A program made the position numbers and the translations under genes. A model generated the notes under the pieces. The model saw nothing but the letters and a program-made list of their open reading frames with translations. It was not told where the DNA came from and made no database searches. A stretch of 43,378 bases of DNA from Bacillota bacterium (GTDB lineage: Bacteria > Bacillota > Clostridia > Lachnospirales > Lachnospiraceae): NCBI GenBank assembly GCA_023410575.1, contig JAEYPP010000046.1:1-43378 (forward strand). The letters run 5' to 3'. Position 1 is the first letter of the stretch. Every line of letters starts with the position of its first letter. Shown piece by piece: positions 24,754 to 32,068 of this stretch.

Positions 24754-24963
24754 ATGCCTTTATCTTTTTCAAAAACTGGCGAGACAAATGTAATTAAAAA
24801 GATAGGTGGAAAGGAAGAAACAAGAAAGTTTCTTGAAAGTCTGGGTTTTGTAACTGGTAGTGTTGTTACTGTAATTTCAGAGATTAGCGGTAATTTGATT
24901 GTTAACATCAAGAACTCTAGAGTGGCAATCAACAAAGAGATGGCGAATAAAATTATTGTGTAG
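24754..24963 (+). CDS. feoA: FeoA-domain protein 1
   Basis: Small SH3-like FeoA protein of 69 aa, cytosolic partner of FeoB in ferrous iron uptake. The core GGKEETRKFLESLGFVTGSVVTVISEISGNLIV is typical. Three ATGs (24745, 24748, 24754) are possible; 24754 has the best spacing to AAGAAAGAAG. First gene of the feo operon, under the Fur and DtxR-like sites. Confidence 0.88.
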   Translation: MPLSFSKTGETNVIKKIGGKEETRKFLESLGFVTGSVVTVISEISGNLIVNIKNSRVAINKEMANKIIV

Positions 24964-24979
24964 AGGAGAATGTAAAACA

Positions 24980-25201
24980 ATGAAAACTTTAAGAGACATT
25001 CAATGTAAAGAGACAACTAAGGTTGTAAAACTCCATGGAGAAGGCGCTGTAAAACGTCGTCTTATGGACATGGGAATTACAAAGGGAGTAGAACTCTATT
25101 TAAGAAAAATTGCACCTTTGGGTGATCCGATTGAGGTTACCGTTCGAGGTTATGAACTTTCACTTCGTAAGCAGGATGCACAGATGATTGAAGTGGAGTA
25201 A
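24980..25201 (+). CDS. feoA: FeoA-domain protein 2
   Basis: Second, more typical FeoA protein, 73 aa, with the family pattern GEGAVKRRLMDMGITKGVELYLRKIAPLGDPIEVTVRGYELSLRKQDAQMIEV. GAGGAG lies upstream of the ATG. Tandem feoA genes are common in clostridia; the two here are diverged, so they likely have non-equivalent roles. Confidence 0.93.
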   Translation: MKTLRDIQCKETTKVVKLHGEGAVKRRLMDMGITKGVELYLRKIAPLGDPIEVTVRGYELSLRKQDAQMIEVE

Positions 25202-25243
25202 AGGATAAAACATAAGACAATTTTTTTTACCTAGTGGTTAGAG

Positions 25244-25435
25244 TTGACTAACACAAGTAAGCAACAAGTAAAAAAAGTAAGAGAGTGCGAACAACTGATA
25301 GATAGAATAGTAGTAACTAGTAGCGAACAGATGAGAGAAACAAACTACAATAATAAAAAGAGGGAAAAAAAGAAAGAATCACTTGTCACTAAAATAAAAG
25401 ACCGGATTAGAAATAAAACAGAAAGAAGGAGATAA
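25244..25435 (+). CDS. possible small basic protein between feoA and feoB (doubtful)
   Basis: A 63-codon frame starting with TTG and ending one base before the feoB ATG. The product is very rich in Lys, Arg and Glu and has no family I recognise. The ribosome site is weak. An internal ATG at 25330 would give a still shorter product. It could be a real feo-linked peptide or merely A-rich spacer; I favour spacer slightly. Confidence 0.3.
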   Translation: MTNTSKQQVKKVRECEQLIDRIVVTSSEQMRETNYNNKKREKKKESLVTKIKDRIRNKTERRR

Positions 25436-25436
25436 T

Positions 25437-27599
25437 ATGTCGGTAAAAATTGCATTAGCTGGTAATCCAAACTGTGGAAAAACGACATTATTTAATGCGT
25501 TAACTGGTTCCAATCAGTTTGTTGGAAACTGGCCAGGTGTTACAGTTGAGAAAAAAGAAGGAAAGTTGAAAGGAAACAAAGATGTTATTATCATTGATTT
25601 ACCAGGAATTTATTCCTTATCTCCATATACGTTAGAAGAAGTTGTTGCTAGAAATTTCTTAGTTAATGAACGACCAGATGCAATCTTAAACATCATTGAT
25701 GGAACTAATCTTGAAAGAAACTTATATTTGACGACTCAATTAGTGGAACTTGGAATACCAGTAGTTATTGCAGTTAACATGATGGATATTGTAGAAAAAA
25801 ACGGTGACAAGTTAGATACAAAGAATTTGGCTAAGGAACTTGGTTGTCAGGTAATCGAAATCTCTGCTTTAAAAGGCATTGGTATCATGGAAGCAGCAAA
25901 TCAGGCTATAAAAGCAGCAGAAACAAAGGATGATATGACACCTCAACATAGTTTTACGGGTTGTGTAGAGCATGCACTTGCTCATATTGAAGAGGCCGTG
26001 TTACATGATATGGAAGAAGCAAAACAACGTTGGTATGCAATTAAAATTTTCGAGCGTGATGAGAAAGTAATCCGACAACTTGATATTGCAGACAAGGTTG
26101 CTGTTCATGTCGAAGGCGATATACTTCGTTGCGAGAAGGAAATGGATGACGATGCAGAGAGCATTATAACGAATGAACGATATGTCTATATAGCCTCAAT
26201 TATTCAGCGTTGTTATGAAAAGAAGAATAAGGGTGGCTTGACGATATCTGACAAGATTGATCGTATTGTCACGAATCGTTGGCTCGCATTGCCGATTTTT
26301 GCGGCTGTTATGTTCATTGTCTATTATATTTCTGTTACTACCGTAGGTACCTTTTTAACAGACTGGACGAATGATACGTTATTTGGAGAATGGATTATTC
26401 CAGCTGCACAAAATGGATTAGAAGCAATTGGATGTGCTGATTGGTTAACTGGTTTGTTAGTTGATGGTATTATTAGTGGAGTTGGAGCTGTTCTCGGATT
26501 TGTTCCACAGATGTTTGTTCTATTTATTTTTCTAGCATTTTTGGAAAGCTGTGGTTATATGGCTCGTATCGCATTTATAATGGATCGAATTTTTCGCAAA
26601 TTTGGTTTATCAGGTAAATCCTTTATCCCGATGCTAATTGGTACAGGATGTGGTGTGCCTGGTATTATGGCTTCTCGAACGATTGAAAATGACCGAGATC
26701 GTAAGATGACAATTATGACAACTACATTTATTCCTTGTAGTGCAAAACTACCAATCATCGCGCTGATTGCAGGCGCATTATTTGGCGGAGCTTCTTGGGT
26801 AGCACCAAGTGCTTATTTTGTAGGGATTGTTGCCATTATTTGTTCCGGTATTATCCTAAAAAAGACAAAGATATTTGCGGGAGATCCAGCACCATTCGTT
26901 ATTGAATTACCAGCATATCATATGCCAACATTATCCAATATTATGCGCAGTATGTGGGAACGTGGTTGGTCCTTTATTAAAAAGGCAGGTACGGTTATAC
27001 TTTTATCCACAATCATTATATGGTTTGCACAAAGCTTTGGCTTTGAAGCCGATGGTTTTGGTATGGTAGAAGATATGAATGATAGTATCCTTGCTAAAAT
27101 CGGTGGATTTATTGCACCGATCTTTCGACCACTCGGATGGGGAGACTGGAAATCATCAGTGGCTGCTATCACTGGGTTAGTAGCAAAAGAGAATGTTGTA
27201 GGTACCTTTGGTATACTATATGGTTTTGGCGAGGTTGCTGAAGATGGTGTAGAAATCTGGGGAACTTTAGCTACTAGTATGACAGCAATTGCAGCGTATA
27301 GCTTTTTAGTGTTTAACTTATTATGTGCTCCTTGCTTTGCTGCTATGGGTGCAATTAAGCGTGAAATGAACAACAAAAAATGGTTTTGGTTTGCAATCGG
27401 TTACCAGACAGCGTTGGCATATGGTGTTTCCTTATGTATCTTTAACATTGGAATGTTATTTTCAAATGGAATATTTGAAATTGGAACAGTGGTTGCAATG
27501 ATCTTAATTGTAATATTTGTTTATCTCATGGTTCGACCATACAAAGAGAGTAATCAACTGGTAAAGCATAACCAATCAAGTGTAAAAGCAAATTCATAA
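25437..27599 (+). CDS. feoB: ferrous iron transport protein FeoB
   Basis: GTP-dependent Fe(II) importer of the cytoplasmic membrane, 720 aa. The N-terminal G domain shows G1 GNPNCGKTT (residues 9-17), G2 region NWPGVTVEKKEG, G3 DLPG and G4 NMMD, followed by the helical GDI-like region. The membrane part carries two Gate-type repeats (FIPMLIGTGCGVPGIMASR; SAVAAITGLVAKENVVGTFG-like second half) and a C-terminal helix. AAGGAG precedes the ATG. It follows two feoA genes and is followed by a Cys-rich companion, forming a complete feo operon. Confidence 0.97.
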   Translation: MSVKIALAGNPNCGKTTLFNALTGSNQFVGNWPGVTVEKKEGKLKGNKDVIIIDLPGIYSLSPYTLEEVVARNFLVNERPDAILNIIDGTNLERNLYLTTQLVELGIPVVIAVNMMDIVEKNGDKLDTKNLAKELGCQVIEISALKGIGIMEAANQAIKAAETKDDMTPQHSFTGCVEHALAHIEEAVLHDMEEAKQRWYAIKIFERDEKVIRQLDIADKVAVHVEGDILRCEKEMDDDAESIITNERYVYIASIIQRCYEKKNKGGLTISDKIDRIVTNRWLALPIFAAVMFIVYYISVTTVGTFLTDWTNDTLFGEWIIPAAQNGLEAIGCADWLTGLLVDGIISGVGAVLGFVPQMFVLFIFLAFLESCGYMARIAFIMDRIFRKFGLSGKSFIPMLIGTGCGVPGIMASRTIENDRDRKMTIMTTTFIPCSAKLPIIALIAGALFGGASWVAPSAYFVGIVAIICSGIILKKTKIFAGDPAPFVIELPAYHMPTLSNIMRSMWERGWSFIKKAGTVILLSTIIIWFAQSFGFEADGFGMVEDMNDSILAKIGGFIAPIFRPLGWGDWKSSVAAITGLVAKENVVGTFGILYGFGEVAEDGVEIWGTLATSMTAIAAYSFLVFNLLCAPCFAAMGAIKREMNNKKWFWFAIGYQTALAYGVSLCIFNIGMLFSNGIFEIGTVVAMILIVIFVYLMVRPYKESNQLVKHNQSSVKANS

Positions 27600-27618
27600 A
27601 ATGTTTTCGGAGGTGCTT

Positions 27619-27756
27619 ATGGGTACAATTATCGTAGCGATCGGTCTGTTGACTGTGGTAGGATTTATCATTAAAAGTATGGTGAAAGATAAGAAGGCTG
27701 GAAAGTCATTGCATTGCGGAAATGATTGTAAGCACTGTGGAGGACATTGTCACTAA
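27619..27756 (+). CDS. FeoB-associated Cys-rich membrane protein
   Basis: A 45-aa protein with one N-terminal membrane helix (about residues 3-18) and a Cys/His-rich tail ending CGNDCKHCGGHCH, which could bind iron. CGGAGG precedes the ATG. It lies 19 bp after feoB; small Cys-rich membrane proteins in this place are a known FeoB-associated family in Firmicutes. Confidence 0.88.
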   Translation: MGTIIVAIGLLTVVGFIIKSMVKDKKAGKSLHCGNDCKHCGGHCH

Positions 27757-27774
27757 ATCTCTCATATGACTTTA

Positions 27775-27803
27775 TTGACTATCCATTATTAGAATGATAT
27801 TAT
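27775..27803 (+). promoter_or_regulatory. promoter of the MFS-kinase operon
   Basis: TTGACT (27775-27780), 17-bp spacer, TATTAT (27798-27803). Transcription would start near 27810, just before a folded leader. Confidence 0.65.
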
Positions 27804-27822
27804 AATTTTATATTGTAGGATT

Positions 27823-27920
27823 CAGGTGTCATAATCTACAATTTAGATTGCTTTTCATCTTACTGATGAAGTAATAATCTTTACGTAGCTTGGCACCTGT
27901 TTTTGTTCATGAGAAACAGG
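27823..27920 (+). promoter_or_regulatory. candidate leader switch (three-stem structure with terminator)
   Basis: CAGGTGTCA (27823-27831) pairs with TGGCACCTG (27891-27899, one G-T) and is followed by five T residues: a terminator. Inside are two hairpins, AATCTA/TAGATT (27833-27849) and TTCATC/GATGAA (27854-27870), each with a 5-nt loop, then about 20 unpaired bases. CCTGTTT (27896-27902) can instead pair with AAACAGG (27914-27920). I do not recognise a known riboswitch class. It could also merely terminate the feo transcript. Confidence 0.6.
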
Positions 27921-27945
27921 GACTTGAAAAAATACCAGAGAGTAG

Positions 27946-29160
27946 GTGCGTGTTATTTCTCAAAAGATAAGTCCTAAAAAAGTACATAACGTAAGTTTTA
28001 AAGGTACAATCCAGGCATGTTATCTTGCATATATTGTGCAAGGCATTATTAACAACATTAATCCTTTGTTGTTTGTTATTTATCAAAGAAAATTAGGAAT
28101 TCCGTTTTATAAAATTGGAATTTTGATTGCCGCAAATTTTGGTATTCAGATACTGACAGATTTCTTATCTGTTAAATATGTTGATAAGTTTGGATATCGC
28201 AAAAGTATGATGTTTGCTCATTTTATGAGCACATTTGGATTGATTGGTATTGGAATCTTTCCATTTGTATTCTCTAATCCATTTTCAGGATTGGTAGTTG
28301 CAACGATATGTAATGGAATCGGAGGGGGACTCCTTGAAGTTATGGTTAGTCCAATTATGGAAGCTACACCGTTAAAAGAAAAGGAAAAAGCTATGAGCAT
28401 GCTTCATTCCTTTTACTGTTGGGGCTGTCTTTTATTTATATCGTTATCAACGATATTCCTACGAGTAATTGGTAACGATCACTGGTATTATATACCGATC
28501 GTCTGGTCGATTGTACCATTTGTTAATTTTCTCTTATTTCGTAAGGTGCCAATTAATACTTTAGTGGAACCGGAAGAAAAAATTCCTGTCAAGCATCTTC
28601 TAAGAAAGCGTATGTTTTGGTTGCTTGTTATTGTAATGATCTGTTCTGGTGCTTCTGAGCTTGCGATGTCACAATGGGTTTCCTATTTTGCGGAGACTGG
28701 ATTACGCGTTAATAAAACAATAGGTGATTTACTTGGTGCTTGTTTTTTTTGTGCTTTTATGGGGTTATCCCGTTTATTCTATGGTAAGTTAGGTCATAAA
28801 GTCGAATTAAAAAAGTTTATGTATCTTAGCTGTTTTCTTTGCGTAAGTGGTTATCTTATGGCAGTCTTTTCATCGATTGCAATTATTGGATTACTTGGGT
28901 GTGGAGTTTGTGGGCTCTCCGTTGGTATCCTTTGGCCAGGTACATTCAGTATAGCGGCGAAAGCTTGCCGAGAGGGCGGAACTGCAATGTTTGCATTTCT
29001 TGCGTTAGCAGGTGATGTTGGCTGTATTTCTGGCCCTGAAATCGTTAGTATATTTGCTAATGCATTACCACAGTATGGAATTAAAGCTGGTTTACTAGTA
29101 GCTATCATATTTCCAATTCTTTTAGTTGTAACATTAAAGTTTGGAATTAAGGATAAATAG
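27946..29160 (+). CDS. MFS transporter, probable sugar permease
   Basis: Major facilitator protein of 404 aa with about 12 membrane segments; the GGGLLEVMVSPIMEATP segment and general pattern recall the FucP-like sugar branch. No ATG fits. The start is GTG 27946 or GTG 27952, the latter preceded by GTAGG at a short distance. A PfkB-type kinase follows after 34 bp, suggesting uptake and phosphorylation of the same sugar or nucleoside. Expression is probably governed by the folded leader before it. Confidence 0.85.
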   Translation: MRVISQKISPKKVHNVSFKGTIQACYLAYIVQGIINNINPLLFVIYQRKLGIPFYKIGILIAANFGIQILTDFLSVKYVDKFGYRKSMMFAHFMSTFGLIGIGIFPFVFSNPFSGLVVATICNGIGGGLLEVMVSPIMEATPLKEKEKAMSMLHSFYCWGCLLFISLSTIFLRVIGNDHWYYIPIVWSIVPFVNFLLFRKVPINTLVEPEEKIPVKHLLRKRMFWLLVIVMICSGASELAMSQWVSYFAETGLRVNKTIGDLLGACFFCAFMGLSRLFYGKLGHKVELKKFMYLSCFLCVSGYLMAVFSSIAIIGLLGCGVCGLSVGILWPGTFSIAAKACREGGTAMFAFLALAGDVGCISGPEIVSIFANALPQYGIKAGLLVAIIFPILLVVTLKFGIKDK

Positions 29161-29194
29161 GATTATAATTTACGAAAGGAAGGGTTTACTTAGT

Positions 29195-30091
29195 ATGTCA
29201 AACGATGTGTATCTGTATGGAATGATATTGGCAACTACTAGTTTTTTATTAGAGGGTAATTATCCTGAACCAGATAATTATGGAGAGATAAAGAAAAAGT
29301 ATCGTTTACCTGGTGGAGAAACAGGAACTTGTGCAACCGTTCTTAATTCACTTGGAGTCAGTGTTAAGATGGATGGAAATCATATTGGAAGTAATGTAAA
29401 GCCGGTCATAACGAATTTTTATCAAGATAAAGCAGTTGATTTAACTTCTCTAACGTTTGATGAAACATATGAGGGATTAGAAGATTATGTTATCATTGAT
29501 CAAAAGACAAGAACTGTATTTGGAAGTTTTAATGGATACTATGGAGATACAATAAAACGTTGGAATACACCAAAAGAGGAGGATATTGTTCAGTCAAAAA
29601 TTGCAGGAATTGATCCATATTTCGGGAAACAAACTAATTTAGTAGCAGAATATTGTGTAAAGAATCATGTAAAATATGTTACGATTGATTGCCCTTATGA
29701 TAGTTATTTACATAAAAATGCAGCAATAAATGTTGTGTCCAATGAATTTACAAGAAATGCGTATCCTAATGCAAACCGAGAAGAACTTCTTTGGCTATAT
29801 ATGCAGCATAGTGATGGGCTAACCATTTTAACGAATGGTTCAAAAGAATTTGAATTTGGTAGAAAGTCGAATGGAATTAAGAAGTTTATTCCATACTCTA
29901 TTGATGTAGTTAGTACATTAGGTGCAGGGGATACGTTTAAAGCAGGTTGTGTTTATGCTTTACTAAAAGGAATGAGTGACGAGGATACTGTTCGATTTGC
30001 AAGTGCTTGTTCTGCTGTCGCATGTACCAGATTTCCATTACCACTGAATCCACCTAAATTGGAAGAAGTTAATGCAATGCAGCAAAGATAA
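29195..30091 (+). CDS. PfkB-family carbohydrate kinase
   Basis: Ribokinase-like sugar or nucleoside kinase of 298 aa. The C-terminal anion-hole/catalytic motif is STLGAGDTFKAG with catalytic Asp246; the N-terminal substrate site has RLPGGETGTCATVLNSLG. I chose ATG 29195, ten bases after GGAAGGG. Linked to the MFS gene before it, so it likely phosphorylates the imported compound. Exact substrate cannot be assigned. Confidence 0.88.
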   Translation: MSNDVYLYGMILATTSFLLEGNYPEPDNYGEIKKKYRLPGGETGTCATVLNSLGVSVKMDGNHIGSNVKPVITNFYQDKAVDLTSLTFDETYEGLEDYVIIDQKTRTVFGSFNGYYGDTIKRWNTPKEEDIVQSKIAGIDPYFGKQTNLVAEYCVKNHVKYVTIDCPYDSYLHKNAAINVVSNEFTRNAYPNANREELLWLYMQHSDGLTILTNGSKEFEFGRKSNGIKKFIPYSIDVVSTLGAGDTFKAGCVYALLKGMSDEDTVRFASACSAVACTRFPLPLNPPKLEEVNAMQQR

Positions 30092-30133
30092 CGTTTTGTC
30101 GATAAAGAATATAGGAAAGGGGGAGTAATCGAT

Positions 30134-31120
30134 ATGAGGGTAAGTGAAGGAAATGTAAGTATTTATGTTGGAAATGATGAGATAACTGAGAGGACAAACA
30201 GTTCAATTAGTAAATTAAGCAATGATTCAAAAAGCATTAATGCAAAAGATTTACGAATGGTACCAGACAGTATTGCAGAAAAGAGACTGAATGCACAAAA
30301 GAGGGCATGGAAGGTTATTTCTGAAGCAAATACAAGAGAAAATATGGTAGATGACAATATATCGAATATGCAAAATAAAATAGATAATTGGAAAGAATCA
30401 TCACAGACGTTGCAAAAAGAGATTAATCAGATTAATGATAACATTGTTAAGCTGAAAGAAGAATATGGGATAACCAATGACAGTCAAGAACAAAAGGACT
30501 TAGATTTGCTTATGAAACAACAAGCAAAAATGCAAGGGGATGCGGATATTACATTGACAGATGAAGATAGAGAACGTTTGGCGAATATGGGAGAGTTGAC
30601 AGATTATCAGTCAAGAGTACTTGTTTATAGCCAAAGTTTATATACGAAGTCGAAAGAGATGAAACAGAATAACGAACAAATTAAGAACACTACTGCTACG
30701 ATAAATACGATAAAAATTGAACGATGTAAGACACATGCAATGGTGGATGCAAAGGTCGAATCAGATAAGTTATTGGAGACAGCGTCAAAAGAAGTAGTAG
30801 GACAATTAATCAGCGAGGCTAAAGAGGAAACTGATTCTAAGATGGATGAGATGGAAGAAGAAGCCTCAAAGAAAGCAGAGGAGAAAAAAGTAGAAGAAGA
30901 GAAAAAGGAAAAAGCAAAAGAAGTAAAAGAAACTCAGAATGCACAAAATGGAGAAGGGACATTGAGTCAGAAGGCAACTTCTAACCAAGCATCGGGTGCT
31001 GTTGAGTTAACCTTGGAGACTGATATAATGCAAGTCCAAAGAAAAATCTCAGAGATTTTGGCAGATGAAAATCTATTAGATGAGGATTTAAAGGGAATTG
31101 CTTTGGATACTAATTTGTAA
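30134..31120 (+). CDS. coiled-coil protein of unknown function
   Basis: A 328-aa hydrophilic protein without signal peptide or membrane segment. Residues about 75-115 and 155-195 have long heptad-like stretches. Residues 220-265 are almost entirely Glu and Lys, and the last 40 residues look folded (ELTLETDIMQVQRKISEILADENLLDEDLKG). I do not recognise the family. GGGGGAG lies upstream of the ATG, and the 42-bp gap suggests co-transcription with the kinase; a terminator follows. A structural or filament-like role is possible but unproven. Confidence 0.75.
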   Translation: MRVSEGNVSIYVGNDEITERTNSSISKLSNDSKSINAKDLRMVPDSIAEKRLNAQKRAWKVISEANTRENMVDDNISNMQNKIDNWKESSQTLQKEINQINDNIVKLKEEYGITNDSQEQKDLDLLMKQQAKMQGDADITLTDEDRERLANMGELTDYQSRVLVYSQSLYTKSKEMKQNNEQIKNTTATINTIKIERCKTHAMVDAKVESDKLLETASKEVVGQLISEAKEETDSKMDEMEEEASKKAEEKKVEEEKKEKAKEVKETQNAQNGEGTLSQKATSNQASGAVELTLETDIMQVQRKISEILADENLLDEDLKGIALDTNL

Positions 31121-31130
31121 GTAAAAATAA

Positions 31131-31158
31131 GGCTGTTGCACTAAGTGACAGTCTTTTT
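31131..31158 (+). terminator. terminator after the coiled-coil gene
   Basis: GGCTGT/ACAGTC plus CAC/GTG pairing with a TTTTT tail. Its sequence GGCTGTTGCACTA is close to the outer arms of the multi-stem repeats. Confidence 0.75.
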
Positions 31159-31259
31159 CATATAATCGAAAATTCCCCTGCATTTTCTACCCCTTTTACG
31201 CTTAAAGACCACGCTCGTCACGATTTTCATACATGCTAAGGAAAAGTTGTAAAAAACTC

Positions 31260-31288
31260 TTGATTTATCAGTTGCTTCATATTAAGAT
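31260..31288 (+). promoter_or_regulatory. possible promoter of the 168-aa protein gene
   Basis: TTGATT (31260-31265), 17-bp spacer, TAAGAT (31283-31288). Confidence 0.45.
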
Positions 31289-31363
31289 AAACTAAGTCGT
31301 AGTTTGTCACATAGTGTAGCAATACGATTGTGTAATAAGTAGAACAGAAAGGATTATCTTTAT

Positions 31364-31870
31364 ATGGGCAAGAAAAAGGTAGAAACAAAAGGTGTACAAG
31401 ACAAGTCAAAAAAGAAGTTATTTACAATAGGAGGAATTGTTGCTGCAGTTTTTGTAATCTTATTTGTTGTTATATTTATTGAAAATTCAAACAAGTATGA
31501 GTTAACAGTAGAGAATAATACGAGTAAAAACTTAGAATATGTTAAAATAAAATTTTCAAGTTTGGATACAGATTTTGATTCCGATGTGTTTTTTAATCAA
31601 GCAATAGCAGCAAATCAGACGATTATTGATAAAATTCCAAAACTAGACCTATATATGACAAAAGCACGTTTATTTGTTGTATTTAAATTTGAAGGAGAAG
31701 AAGAACAAACTACTTATAACGGTTGGTTTAGTAATTACTTTTCTGGACAGACTCAAGTTATATTCGAAGAAAAAGATGGAATTACTACACTGGATGTAAA
31801 AATCAAACAAGGCTTCTTTGATAATAGCAATTACAATGAATGTGATGAATATTGGGAGTATGAATTTTAA
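31364..31870 (+). CDS. single-pass membrane protein of unknown function
   Basis: 168-aa protein: a basic N-terminus, one membrane helix (about residues 20-43) and an outward domain of about 120 residues. The domain is rich in beta-type sequence, starting YELTVENNTSKNLEYVKIKFSSLDTDFD, and resembles small immunoglobulin-like folds in pattern only. AGAAAGGA lies upstream of the ATG. It stands alone between a terminator and a strong hairpin. No family recognised. Confidence 0.75.
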   Translation: MGKKKVETKGVQDKSKKKLFTIGGIVAAVFVILFVVIFIENSNKYELTVENNTSKNLEYVKIKFSSLDTDFDSDVFFNQAIAANQTIIDKIPKLDLYMTKARLFVVFKFEGEEEQTTYNGWFSNYFSGQTQVIFEEKDGITTLDVKIKQGFFDNSNYNECDEYWEYEF

Positions 31871-31931
31871 CTAAGTGTACTTATAAAAGACAAGAGAAAC
31901 GATACCGTTTCCACATATTATGAAAAATAGA

Positions 31932-31973
31932 GGATGGAAGAAAAAACATAAAACGACGTTTTTTCTTCCATCC
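31932..31973. terminator. strong hairpin/terminator after the 168-aa protein
   Basis: Perfect 16-bp stem (31932-31947 with 31958-31973), A-rich on the left arm and T-rich on the right. A smaller GAAACG/CGTTTC hairpin lies at 31896-31911. Confidence 0.75.
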
Positions 31974-31985
31974 AACGATTGCGAA

Positions 31986-32014
31986 CAAGAGAAACCAATA
32001 ATGTGTTTCTCTTG
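31986..32014. promoter_or_regulatory. inverted repeat before the aconitase-family gene
   Basis: CAAGAGAAAC (31986-31995) and GTTTCTCTTG (32005-32014) are perfectly complementary around a 9-nt centre. It may be an operator or leader hairpin. TTGGTT-17-TAATAT just after it could be the promoter. Confidence 0.5.
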
Positions 32015-32068
32015 GTTTACATAATACAAGGCAATAATATTATACTAAATAAATTGGGAGGATGTACA

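Noticed and set aside
27823..27904. Known riboswitch class (purine, preQ1, SAM, fluoride, THF)
   Set aside because: The three-stem shape superficially recalls a purine aptamer, but none of the conserved core sequences of these classes that I know is present.
31979..32068. Longer N-terminus for the aconitase-family protein
   Set aside because: It would translate the leader inverted repeat and lacks a ribosome site; GGGAGG directly precedes ATG 32069.
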